Of a stretch of DNA of 64,000 nt, positions 56,465 to 64,000 are shown piece by piece. Positions within the stretch are counted from its first letter, which is position 1. The number at the start of each line of letters is the position of its first letter. The translations under genes were made by a program, and so were the position numbers. The notes beneath the pieces were generated by a model. It did not search any database and had not been told where the DNA came from. It was given only the letters and a program-made list of their open reading frames with translations. Origin of the DNA: Lachnospiraceae bacterium (GTDB taxonomy: Bacteria; Bacillota; Clostridia; Lachnospirales; Lachnospiraceae); NCBI GenBank assembly GCA_902381685.1, contig LR698958.1, positions 1,055,672 through 1,119,671 of the forward strand. The letters are read 5' to 3'.

Positions 56465-56486
56465 CAGTTGCGGAAAACCGCAACTG
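56465..56486. terminator. Hairpin between the ABC importer and glpK
   Basis: 9-bp GC-rich stem CAGTTGCGG/CCGCAACTG with an AAAA loop, between converging genes. Flanking T-runs are weak, so termination may be partial. Confidence 0.65.
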
Positions 56487-56501
56487 CATTACATATCTGT
56501 T

Positions 56502-58013
<1,512 letters not shown>

Positions 58014-58760
58014 TTATGGGGAAATTGCCTCTACAATCAGATGAAATCCGTTCACCTTTGAAATAATAACATTTTGGCCTTTTTTAATTTTATCATGAGT
58101 GACTCGCACTTTCTGAACTTCGCCGTCAATATTTGCCTTTCCTCTGTAGTCAATGTCTGTTATTGCAATCCCCGTCTTATATAAATACCGGTCTGTTTTC
58201 TTCGCCTGACACTTTCCAATCATATCCCGCTCAAAGTAAACAACCAATCCTATTATAACGGATAATATAAGCCATTGCCAATATTCCTCTGAGAAAAATG
58301 CAATTCCCGCCGCACAGATTGCATATGAATTCATTGTAGAGCCACCACTCTGATTCTTAAAATAATAGAAAGAAAGGTTCGCCCATTTTTCAGATGCCGC
58401 TGCGATAACTCCTCCCAACATTAATATTACTCCTACTATTTTTATCATAACCGTGTATGTATCTAATGTTCTCAGGCACCAAATCAAAGCGAGACCTAAC
58501 AGTGAAAATATAGAATAATAAATCATATTTTTCTTTTCCGAAGTCAAATTATAAATTGTTGCGAATGCATCGCCCACCTCTTTAGGACTTCCCATGGACA
58601 AAATTGCCTGCTCCAGAGCCGCTTTTTCGTCCATGCCTTCTTCCATATATGCTTCTTTTTGCTCTTCGATATGACCTTTGATTTCTTCTGCTACCGCCAA
58701 CTTTACTTCCTGACTTTGAATCGGCTTAATCAGACTTTCAATATAATTATGCAGTTCCAT
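58014..58760 (-). CDS. HAAS-domain membrane protein fused to a C-terminal NfeD-like OB domain
   Basis: A 248-residue protein. Residues 1-70 form the HAAS (DUF1700-like) helical prefix commonly encoded next to PadR regulators (EEIKGHIEEQKEAYMEEGM, AILSMGSPKEVGDAF). Four membrane helices follow (about 79-96, 102-122, 143-158, 162-177). Residues 196-246 resemble the OB fold at the end of NfeD proteins (RGKANIDGEVQKV, KKGQNVIISKVNG). The start at 58760 has GGAGGG 7 bases upstream and lies inside the end of padR (14-base overlap). Function unknown; HAAS proteins often act with their PadR partner. The combination with NfeD is unusual in my experience. Confidence 0.75.
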   Translation of the reverse strand: MELHNYIESLIKPIQSQEVKLAVAEEIKGHIEEQKEAYMEEGMDEKAALEQAILSMGSPKEVGDAFATIYNLTSEKKNMIYYSIFSLLGLALIWCLRTLDTYTVMIKIVGVILMLGGVIAAASEKWANLSFYYFKNQSGGSTMNSYAICAAGIAFFSEEYWQWLILSVIIGLVVYFERDMIGKCQAKKTDRYLYKTGIAITDIDYRGKANIDGEVQKVRVTHDKIKKGQNVIISKVNGFHLIVEAISP

Positions 58761-59085
58761 AACAGGTCCCTCCAATAATCTGTGTCACAGCCTTAGAATA
58801 TTCATTCCATTCCCTTTTCTTTGTTGCAAGTTGTTTTCTGCCTTCTTCCGTAATCTGATAATATTTTCTCTTTTTTCCCTCCGCTTCCTGCTCATACGAT
58901 GCAAGTAGTTTTTTCAATTCCATGGAATGCAGCAGAGGGTAAAGAGTTCCTGCCTTTAACTCAAACACATTCTCAGAACGTTCCCTCAACGTTTCCATGA
59001 TTTCGTAGCCATACATATCTTTCTCGCTCAACAGTTGCAAAAGCAGCATAATATTATTTCCTGACAAACTGCTCTTCTCCGCCAT
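58747..59085 (-). CDS. PadR family transcriptional regulator
   Basis: A 112-residue winged-helix protein of the short PadR subgroup: LLLQLLSEKDMYGYEIM, FELKAGTLYPLLHSME and KRKYYQITEEGRKQL are the family hallmarks. The start at 59085 follows AAAGGAGG; the six upstream codons include that site. The downstream HAAS-type gene overlaps its end, the typical PadR-HAAS pairing. An inverted repeat in its promoter suggests self-repression. Confidence 0.92.
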   Translation of the reverse strand: MAEKSSLSGNNIMLLLQLLSEKDMYGYEIMETLRERSENVFELKAGTLYPLLHSMELKKLLASYEQEAEGKKRKYYQITEEGRKQLATKKREWNEYSKAVTQIIGGTCYGTA

Positions 59086-59124
59086 ATCTGTTCCTCCTTT
59101 CATATGTAGATTATCTATATACGA

Positions 59125-59153
59125 ATCATATATCGAACATCTATATATGTCAA
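59125..59153 (-). promoter_or_regulatory. Promoter of the padR unit with inverted repeat
   Basis: Minus strand: -35 TTGACA (59148-59153), 17-base spacer, -10 TATGAT (59125-59130). The repeat CATATAT (59127-59133) and ATATATG (59143-59149) links both elements, so a dimeric regulator bound there would block the promoter. Confidence 0.75.
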
Positions 59154-59194
59154 TACTTTTTCGCCATAAATTTCAAAATATAATAACGACAAAA

Positions 59195-59221
59195 AAAGCC
59201 ACAGACTATATCTGTGACTTT
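59195..59221 (-). terminator. Terminator of tRNA-Thr
   Basis: On the minus strand an 11-pair stem with one G-U pair and a 5-base loop, followed by seven T residues, 10 bases after the tRNA. Confidence 0.92.
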
Positions 59222-59231
59222 CTCCTATTCA

Positions 59232-59304
59232 AGCTGAAAATCGGACTTGAACCGACGACCCCTTCATTACGAGTGAAGTGCTCTACCAACTGAGCTATTT
59301 CAGC
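59232..59304 (-). tRNA. tRNA-Thr (anticodon CGU)
   Basis: A 73-base tRNA. Acceptor stem GCTGAAA with TTTCAGC, discriminator T (U73, usual for Gram-positive threonine tRNAs), D-arm GCTCAGTTGGTAGAGC, anticodon stem CTTCA/TGAAG around loop CTCGTAA giving anticodon CGT, T-arm with GGTTCAAGTCC. The CCA end is not encoded. The gap to mscS upstream is only 33 bases, so it may be transcribed with that gene. Confidence 0.97.
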
Positions 59305-59308
59305 ATCT

Positions 59309-59327
59309 GGCTGCGCTTAACGCAGCC
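59309..59327 (-). promoter_or_regulatory. Stem-loop directly before tRNA-Thr
   Basis: 7-bp GC-rich stem GGCTGCG/CGCAGCC with a 5-base loop, ending 4 bases before the mature 5' end of the tRNA. No T-run follows, so it is not a terminator; it may guide processing of the precursor. Confidence 0.6.
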
Positions 59328-59337
59328 ACAAATAATA

Positions 59338-60276
59338 TTATATACGATTTTCAGAATTTTGCAACTGTTTTTTTTCTTCATTTTCTTTCATATGGAGTGT
59401 AATCTGCTGATATGGGATTTCAATATGATTTTCATCTAAAGCCAACTTAATTTCTTCCAGCAATCTCCATCTTGTCGGCCAGTATTCTTCCGTTTTAACC
59501 CATGCACGTGTTCCAATAACAACAGAACTTGCGCCCAACTGATCTACAAACACTAAAATTTCTTCATCTTTCAGAATACTTCCATCTGCTTTCAGAAGAC
59601 CTTCAATAATCTCTTTCGCTTTTCGCAAATCAGCTTCATAAGCAATATCGATGCTTAAATCCAACCTTCTGACGTCCTTTGCCGTCACGTTTGTCAAACT
59701 CGTGTTTGCCAGTGTTCCGTTTGGAATAACAATCGTTTTGTTATCAACTGTTGACAATTTTGTATAGAAAATCTGTATTTCCTTTACCGTACCTTCATTC
59801 TTCTGACTGTCTTCTATGATGTAATCTCCTACCACAAAAGGTTTTAATAAAAGAATCAAAACACCTCCCGCAAAGTTAGATAAACTCCCCTGCAGGGCAA
59901 GACCGATCGCCACACCTCCTGATGCCAGCAATGCCGCAACAGACGCCGTATCTACACCAAACTTCGCTGCGATAGAAAAAATCAGCAGTGCATACAGAAC
60001 AACTTTTACCATCGAATCAATAAACTGCTGCACTCCTTTATCCGCGCTTGAGCGCTCAAAAGAGCGTTTTATAAGTTTACGGATAATTTTAATTACTTTT
60101 CTTCCGATAAAGAAGAAAATAATAGCCAAAAGCACTTTCACTCCAAAGCCTATCAGTGCCGGAATATTGTCATTAATATATTGTGCGAATTTCCCCATTT
60201 CCTTTGCGGCTTCACTCGTCACTTCTGTTACTTCTTTTGTCACTTCCCCATTTGCCGTTTTTTCTAATAATATCAT
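59338..60276 (-). CDS. Small-conductance mechanosensitive channel, MscS family
   Basis: Pressure-release channel in the cytoplasmic membrane. The 312-residue protein has three membrane helices (about 39-60, 85-105, 112-140). The pore helix is rich in Gly and Ala (VAIGLALQGSLSNFAGGV), followed by the beta domain segment FVVGDYI and KEIQIFYTKLST. Length is close to E. coli MscS (286). AAGGAGG precedes the ATG. It starts 10 bases after pgeF. The C-terminus is charged (KENEEKKQLQ) and probably cytoplasmic. Confidence 0.92.
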   Translation of the reverse strand: MILLEKTANGEVTKEVTEVTSEAAKEMGKFAQYINDNIPALIGFGVKVLLAIIFFFIGRKVIKIIRKLIKRSFERSSADKGVQQFIDSMVKVVLYALLIFSIAAKFGVDTASVAALLASGGVAIGLALQGSLSNFAGGVLILLLKPFVVGDYIIEDSQKNEGTVKEIQIFYTKLSTVDNKTIVIPNGTLANTSLTNVTAKDVRRLDLSIDIAYEADLRKAKEIIEGLLKADGSILKDEEILVFVDQLGASSVVIGTRAWVKTEEYWPTRWRLLEEIKLALDENHIEIPYQQITLHMKENEEKKQLQNSENRI

Positions 60277-60286
60277 TCTTACCTCC

Positions 60287-61132
60287 TTATCGAATAGTTA
60301 AAAATGCCGCTAAGTTTCCTCTTCGCCCACATGATGCGCGATGAGAGAAAAACACTTCGTCATTGCAGCAGGTACACACATTTGACACAGCCATATGTTC
60401 TTTTTGAATTCCCGCCTCCAAAAAAACATATTCATTTGCCTTCCAAAGATTTAGTTGATACTTTCCGTTTTCTTTGCGATAGAACAAGTCTCTCCATTGT
60501 TCCCCGTCAAACGCTTTCTTAAATTCCTCAATCACATCTTCGCTTACCTCATAACAGTCCTGACAGATAGAAGGCCCTATTGCCGCGAGAATATCCTTTG
60601 GATTTGAGCCGTACTCTTCCTGCATTTTCTCAACTGTACTCTTCCCTATCTTGCCAACTGTTCCCCTCCAGCCGGAATGACTGAGTCCGATTACTCTTTT
60701 CACCGGATCAACAAAAAACAGCGGGACGCAGTCTGCATAAAACGTTGTGAGGCAGATGCCCGGAATATTGGTTACAAGACCGTCCACGTCATCGTAATCT
60801 AACGGTTTTATAAGTCCCTTTCCTCTGTCCTCTTCTGTGACAACACGGACATTTGTCGTGTGCGTCTGATTTGAAAAAACAATATTCTCCTCCTGTACTT
60901 CCAATGCGGCCGACATTCTTCTAAAGTTCTCCCGTACGTCCTCTTCCCTGTCTCCTCTGGAAAAACTAAAATTCATTGTACTGCATACCCCTTTGCTCAC
61001 TCCGCCCAATCGGGTAGAAAATCCATGTTTAACCATTTTGGTCTCTTCAAACAACGGGTAAGTCAAATAATACACACCATTTTTCTCATTTTCCTGAAAT
61101 ATTTTCTCTTTGTTTTTATATATAATATTCAT
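60287..61132 (-). CDS. pgeF: Multicopper-oxidase-like / purine nucleoside phosphorylase (PgeF, YlmD/YfiH family)
   Basis: A 281-residue laccase-domain protein. The metal-binding residues appear in NQTHTTNV, YADCVPLFF and SHSGWRGTV. Family members are reported to edit peptidoglycan precursors (PgeF) and to act on adenosine or inosine. It begins 8 bases after yraN with AGGTGAG upstream, and is part of the rbgA-lepB-rnhB-yraN string. The biological role in this organism cannot be told from sequence. Confidence 0.9.
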   Translation of the reverse strand: MNIIYKNKEKIFQENEKNGVYYLTYPLFEETKMVKHGFSTRLGGVSKGVCSTMNFSFSRGDREEDVRENFRRMSAALEVQEENIVFSNQTHTTNVRVVTEEDRGKGLIKPLDYDDVDGLVTNIPGICLTTFYADCVPLFFVDPVKRVIGLSHSGWRGTVGKIGKSTVEKMQEEYGSNPKDILAAIGPSICQDCYEVSEDVIEEFKKAFDGEQWRDLFYRKENGKYQLNLWKANEYVFLEAGIQKEHMAVSNVCTCCNDEVFFSHRASCGRRGNLAAFLTIR

Positions 61133-61140
61133 TTTCTCAC

Positions 61141-61500
61141 CTATGAAATGTAATCAAACGCATTTTTTATTATTTCTATCTTTTCTCCGGTAATGCCAAT
61201 AACATCAAATCGGCAGGCTGTATCGGTTATCTGATGTTTTGTCATATAATATAATGCCGCTCTGCATATTTTTTTCTGTTTGCTGACTGTTACTGCCTCA
61301 AAAGGTGTTCCTTTTTGATTATCGGAACGGTATTTCACTTCACAAAATACAAGCGTTTTACCGTCACAGGCAACAATATCAATCTCTCCCATTCTGCACT
61401 GAAAATTATATTCTATAATGGAGTAACCTATTTTCTTCAAATACTCTCCCGCCTGCTTTTCAAAGGCACTCCCTATTTCTCTCTTATTACTTTTCATCAT
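61141..61500 (-). CDS. YraN family protein (UPF0102, predicted endonuclease fold)
   Basis: A 119-residue protein with the YraN motif GEIDIVACDGKTLVFCEVKYR, which contains the acidic and lysine residues (D, ExK) of a restriction-endonuclease-like fold. Function unknown; the family is almost universal and often lies next to rnhB, as here. The ATG abuts the rnhB stop codon, with no separate ribosome-binding site, so translation is probably coupled. Confidence 0.92.
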   Translation of the reverse strand: MMKSNKREIGSAFEKQAGEYLKKIGYSIIEYNFQCRMGEIDIVACDGKTLVFCEVKYRSDNQKGTPFEAVTVSKQKKICRAALYYMTKHQITDTACRFDVIGITGEKIEIIKNAFDYIS

Positions 61501-62259
61501 TTATATAAAGTTTTTGATAAATGTTTTGCGGTGGATCAGTGTGGCACCATTTTCTTTCAATGCCTGAATATGTGCCGCAGAACCGTACCCTTTGTTACTC
61601 GCAAAGTCATATCCCGGAATTACTTTATCGTATTCTTTCATCAGTCTATCCCTTGTCACCTTAGCAATAATGCTGGCGGCTGCAATGGATACGCTTTTGG
61701 CATCACCTTTGATAATCGGTATTTGCCGTATATTTACAGACGGTATGGTGACTGCATCATTTAAAAGTAATGTAGGTTGTACTTTCAAATTGTCGATTGC
61801 CATTCTCATCGCCTCGTAAGTTGCCTGCAAGATATTAATTTCATCAATTCTCGCCGGACTTACAATGCCAATCCCTGCCGCAACTGCCCTCTCCATAATA
61901 ATATCATACAGTTCTTCCCTTTTTTTCTCTGAAAGTTTTTTTGAGTCATTCAAATATAAAATCATCTCATCTTTCGGAAGAATAACCGCACCTGCAACAA
62001 CCGGCCCCGCCAGGGGACCGCGTCCCACTTCATCTATCCCGCAAATATATTCCTCCATGCAGTTTTCCTGCTCATAGCGGCTCATCTCTTCGATTCTTTT
62101 TATCTCCGCCTGCAGTTTTTCTTCTTTCTTTTTATATTTAGCAATCAGGCTGACAACACCTGTTCTGCTATCCCGGGCATATTGCTCATATAATAACGGT
62201 AACTTTTCTTTGTCAGCCTGCTCAAATTCATGTTTAATTTCACTAATACTTTTATTCAT
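61501..62259 (-). CDS. rnhB: Ribonuclease HII
   Basis: Removes ribonucleotides embedded in DNA. The 252-residue protein has the catalytic motif CGIDEVGRGPLAGPVVAGA and later NDSKKLSEKKR and SIAAASIIAKVTRD. A helical N-terminal extension of about 70 residues is present, as in Bacillus RnhB. Its start overlaps the end of lepB by 8 bases. Confidence 0.96.
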   Translation of the reverse strand: MNKSISEIKHEFEQADKEKLPLLYEQYARDSRTGVVSLIAKYKKKEEKLQAEIKRIEEMSRYEQENCMEEYICGIDEVGRGPLAGPVVAGAVILPKDEMILYLNDSKKLSEKKREELYDIIMERAVAAGIGIVSPARIDEINILQATYEAMRMAIDNLKVQPTLLLNDAVTIPSVNIRQIPIIKGDAKSVSIAAASIIAKVTRDRLMKEYDKVIPGYDFASNKGYGSAAHIQALKENGATLIHRKTFIKNFI

Positions 62260-62806
62260 GGGAAACTACTCCTATCCTGTCAAGAGGCCAAATCCTTACC
62301 CATGCTCTCCCCAGCAAATCTTTTCTTTTCAGCACACCGACATTTGGCACTCTGCTGTCAGAACTGTGATTTCTGTTATCTCCCAGCACAAAATATTCAT
62401 CTTCTCCAAGTGTAATCGGTTCCTCTGCAATTCCCGAATCCTGCATAACTTCTGCACCGTAGTCCTTTTTTAACTTTTCTCCATTGATATACACATAGCC
62501 GTCTATAATCTGTACTGTTTCTCCGGGAAGACCGATAATTCTTTTAATATAATATGTATCTTCCTCATATTTGTATGGAAATACAACGATTTCATATCGT
62601 TTCGGATCCCTAAAACGATATGTCAATTTATCCACTAAAAGATTATCACCGTCATGTAATGTCGGCTGCATAGACTGCCCGCTTACCCTTGTGCGGACTC
62701 CCACATAAGTAATAATGAGATAGGTAAATAACAGGATAATCCCAATATAAATTACCCAATCCAGTATCTCTTTAAAAATGCTCTTTGATTTTTCCTTATC
62801 TTCCAT
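62252..62806 (-). CDS. lepB: Signal peptidase I
   Basis: Cleaves signal peptides of secreted proteins at the outer membrane face. The 184-residue protein has one N-terminal membrane helix (about 14-34), the catalytic serine in VSGQSMQPTL and the catalytic lysine in YYIKRIIGLPGE, followed by GDNRNHSSDSR. Short Gram-positive form. It lies 19 bases after rbgA. Confidence 0.95.
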   Translation of the reverse strand: MEDKEKSKSIFKEILDWVIYIGIILLFTYLIITYVGVRTRVSGQSMQPTLHDGDNLLVDKLTYRFRDPKRYEIVVFPYKYEEDTYYIKRIIGLPGETVQIIDGYVYINGEKLKKDYGAEVMQDSGIAEEPITLGEDEYFVLGDNRNHSSDSRVPNVGVLKRKDLLGRAWVRIWPLDRIGVVSHE

Positions 62807-62825
62807 ACCCTATTTCTATTCCCCT

Positions 62826-63677
62826 TTATTCATAGTCTTCCGGAAATTCAAGTGTAATTTTTCCCAGTCTTCCATTTCTGAAATCATCTGTCAGAATCAT
62901 TGCTACCTTTTCCATATCCAATTCATTTCCTCTCAACAGGCAATGTCTGTTCTTGGCAATTTCCATAAGACATGCATATGAATCTTCCTGCTCTTCTATT
63001 CCGTATTTTTCTGCTAAAACACCTGTATAATGTGCATTTAAAAACTTTATCAACTCTCCTGCCAATTCTTCCGTATTTAAAATCTCATCTTTAATTGAAC
63101 CGATAAATGCCAATTTCAACCCGACCTGCTGATCTTCAAACTTAGGCCATAAAATTCCCGGTGTATCAAGCAATTCAACATTCTTATTCAGGCGAATCCA
63201 CTGCTTCCCTTTTGTCACACCCGGTTTATTTCCCGTCTTCGCACAGGCTTTTCCTGCCAATGCATTGATGAAAGTTGATTTTCCCACATTTGGTATACCG
63301 ACAACCATCGCCCTGACCGGACGGTTTAAGATACCTCTTTTTCTGTCTCGCTCAATCTTTTCCTTACATGCTTCCTGAATTACCCCTTGAATCGATTTAA
63401 TTCCCCCGCCTTTTTTCGAGTTCACTTTCACGACAGAATATCCCTTCCCACGAAAATATTCTGCCCAGGCATCTGTCTGTCTGTCTTCTGCCAAATCCGA
63501 TTTATTTAGCAAAATAAGTCTCGCTTTATTTTTCCCCAGTTCATCTATATCTGGATTTCTGCTGCTCATCGGAATTCTTGCATCTACAAGTTCAATTACC
63601 AAATCAATCAATTTTATATTTTCCTGCATCATGCGCTTTGCTTTCGTCATGTGCCCCGGATACCATTGAAAATGCAT
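62826..63677 (-). CDS. rbgA: Ribosome biogenesis GTPase RbgA (YlqF)
   Basis: Circularly permuted GTPase for late 50S assembly. Order of motifs is permuted: the G4 motif LLNKSD comes first, then G1 VGIPNVGKST and G3 DTPGIL. The N-terminus MHFQWYPGHMTKAKRMM is characteristic. The 283-residue protein has a helical C-terminal RNA-binding domain. GAGGAG precedes the ATG. It follows rplS, the order seen in Bacillus. Confidence 0.96.
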   Translation of the reverse strand: MHFQWYPGHMTKAKRMMQENIKLIDLVIELVDARIPMSSRNPDIDELGKNKARLILLNKSDLAEDRQTDAWAEYFRGKGYSVVKVNSKKGGGIKSIQGVIQEACKEKIERDRKRGILNRPVRAMVVGIPNVGKSTFINALAGKACAKTGNKPGVTKGKQWIRLNKNVELLDTPGILWPKFEDQQVGLKLAFIGSIKDEILNTEELAGELIKFLNAHYTGVLAEKYGIEEQEDSYACLMEIAKNRHCLLRGNELDMEKVAMILTDDFRNGRLGKITLEFPEDYE

Positions 63678-63699
63678 ACTATTTCTCCTCTATATGTTG

Positions 63700-63733
63700 A
63701 AAAAGGGACAAGATACACTATTGTATTTGCCCC
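63700..63733 (-). terminator. Terminator of rplS
   Basis: On the minus strand an imperfect stem (11 pairs, one bulge, one G-U) around a 6-base loop, followed by five T residues, just after rplS. It lies 22 bases before the rbgA start, so rbgA and following genes depend on read-through or on a promoter not recognised here. Confidence 0.8.
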
Positions 63734-63746
63734 TCTCTCTCATTTA

Positions 63747-64000
63747 CTATTTTACTAATTCTTTTACTTTCGCTCTCTTACCAACGCGTTCTCTTAAGTA
63801 GTTCAATTTAGCTCTTCTTACTTTACCTCTTCTTACTACTTCAACTCTCTCTACGTTTGGTGAGTGTAATGGCCATGTTTTTTCAACGCCGATTCCGTTA
63901 GAATTCTTTCTTACTGTAAATGTTGCTCTAGTGCTTCCACCCTGTTTCTTTAATACAGTACCTTCAAAAATCTGAATTCTTTCACGGTTACCTTCTTTGA
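63747..64000 (-). CDS. rplS: 50S ribosomal protein L19 (C-terminal part, cut by window edge)
   Basis: The visible 83 residues include [40 protein letters not shown] and the basic C-terminus [20 protein letters not shown], which identify L19. The N-terminal ~30 residues lie beyond the right edge. L19 sits at the 30S-50S interface. A terminator follows, then rbgA. Confidence 0.97.
   Translation of the reverse strand, partial: KEGNRERIQIFEGTVLKKQGGSTRATFTVRKNSNGIGVEKTWPLHSPNVERVEVVRRGKVRRAKLNYLRERVGKRAKVKELVK

Overview
The window looks like a stretch of core chromosome from a low-GC, anaerobic, probably spore-forming Firmicute, most likely Lachnospiraceae. This rests on family-level recognition, not a database search: Rex repressor, pta-ackA acetate pathway, an iscR/iscS/iscU/mnmA cluster, the plsX-acpP-rnc-smc-ftsY string, a rplS-rbgA-lepB-rnhB-yraN string, SpoVB- and SpoIIM-like membrane proteins, a clostridial multi-domain acyl-CoA dehydratase-activase-like protein, and near-consensus sigma-A promoters (TTGACA/TATAAT, 16-17 bp spacers). 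About nine tenths of the genes lie on the minus strand. I see no phage, transposon, CRISPR array or other clear mobile DNA, and no gene-free stretch above 300 bases.

Layout. 1-5.3 kb: nnrD/nnrE-type gene (cut by the edge), rex, an ABC-F ATPase on the plus strand, and a GntR/FCD regulator with eukaryotic-type NADP isocitrate dehydrogenase under one palindromic operator. 4.9-12.8 kb: yceD-rpmF, plsX-acpP, rnc-smc-ftsY and a DUF1653-like gene. 12.8-16.5 kb: ackA, pta, mgtE. 16.6-23 kb: tmcAL (plus), then polA-coaE-walJ-degV and tRNA-Leu(CAA). 23-36 kb: a lipoprotein, pyk with a degenerate rhomboid, the 1414-residue activase-like protein (plus), then gpmI, a Nudix gene, tpiA, pgk and gap, so most of lower glycolysis is here. 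36-43 kb: PHP phosphatase, mnmA, iscU, iscS, iscR; spoVB-like (plus); SpoIIM-like; NudF-like Nudix. 43-49 kb: rny, recX, recA (with LexA box), mgsA and an ABC exporter pair. 49-57 kb: queH-asd-galM-topB-LbH operon and, divergently, an SsuBC-like ABC importer without a binding protein. 56.5-64 kb: padR, a HAAS-NfeD fusion, glpK, tRNA-Thr(CGU), mscS, pgeF, yraN, rnhB, lepB, rbgA and the end of rplS.

Working together: the glycolytic genes feed pyruvate kinase and pta-ackA for ATP and acetate, Rex would sense NADH, mgsA gives the methylglyoxal bypass, and the isc cluster supplies Fe-S and thio-tRNA sulfur. 

No wholly new multi-gene system stands out. The most interesting items are regulatory architectures (a 30-bp perfect palindrome on the gntR-icd promoter, an operator-like repeat at the gap promoter, a promoter inside a terminator stem, stem-loops directly before both tRNA genes) and a few uncharacterised proteins (giant activase, HAAS-NfeD fusion, catalytically dead rhomboid with a zinc ribbon, orphan ABC importer).
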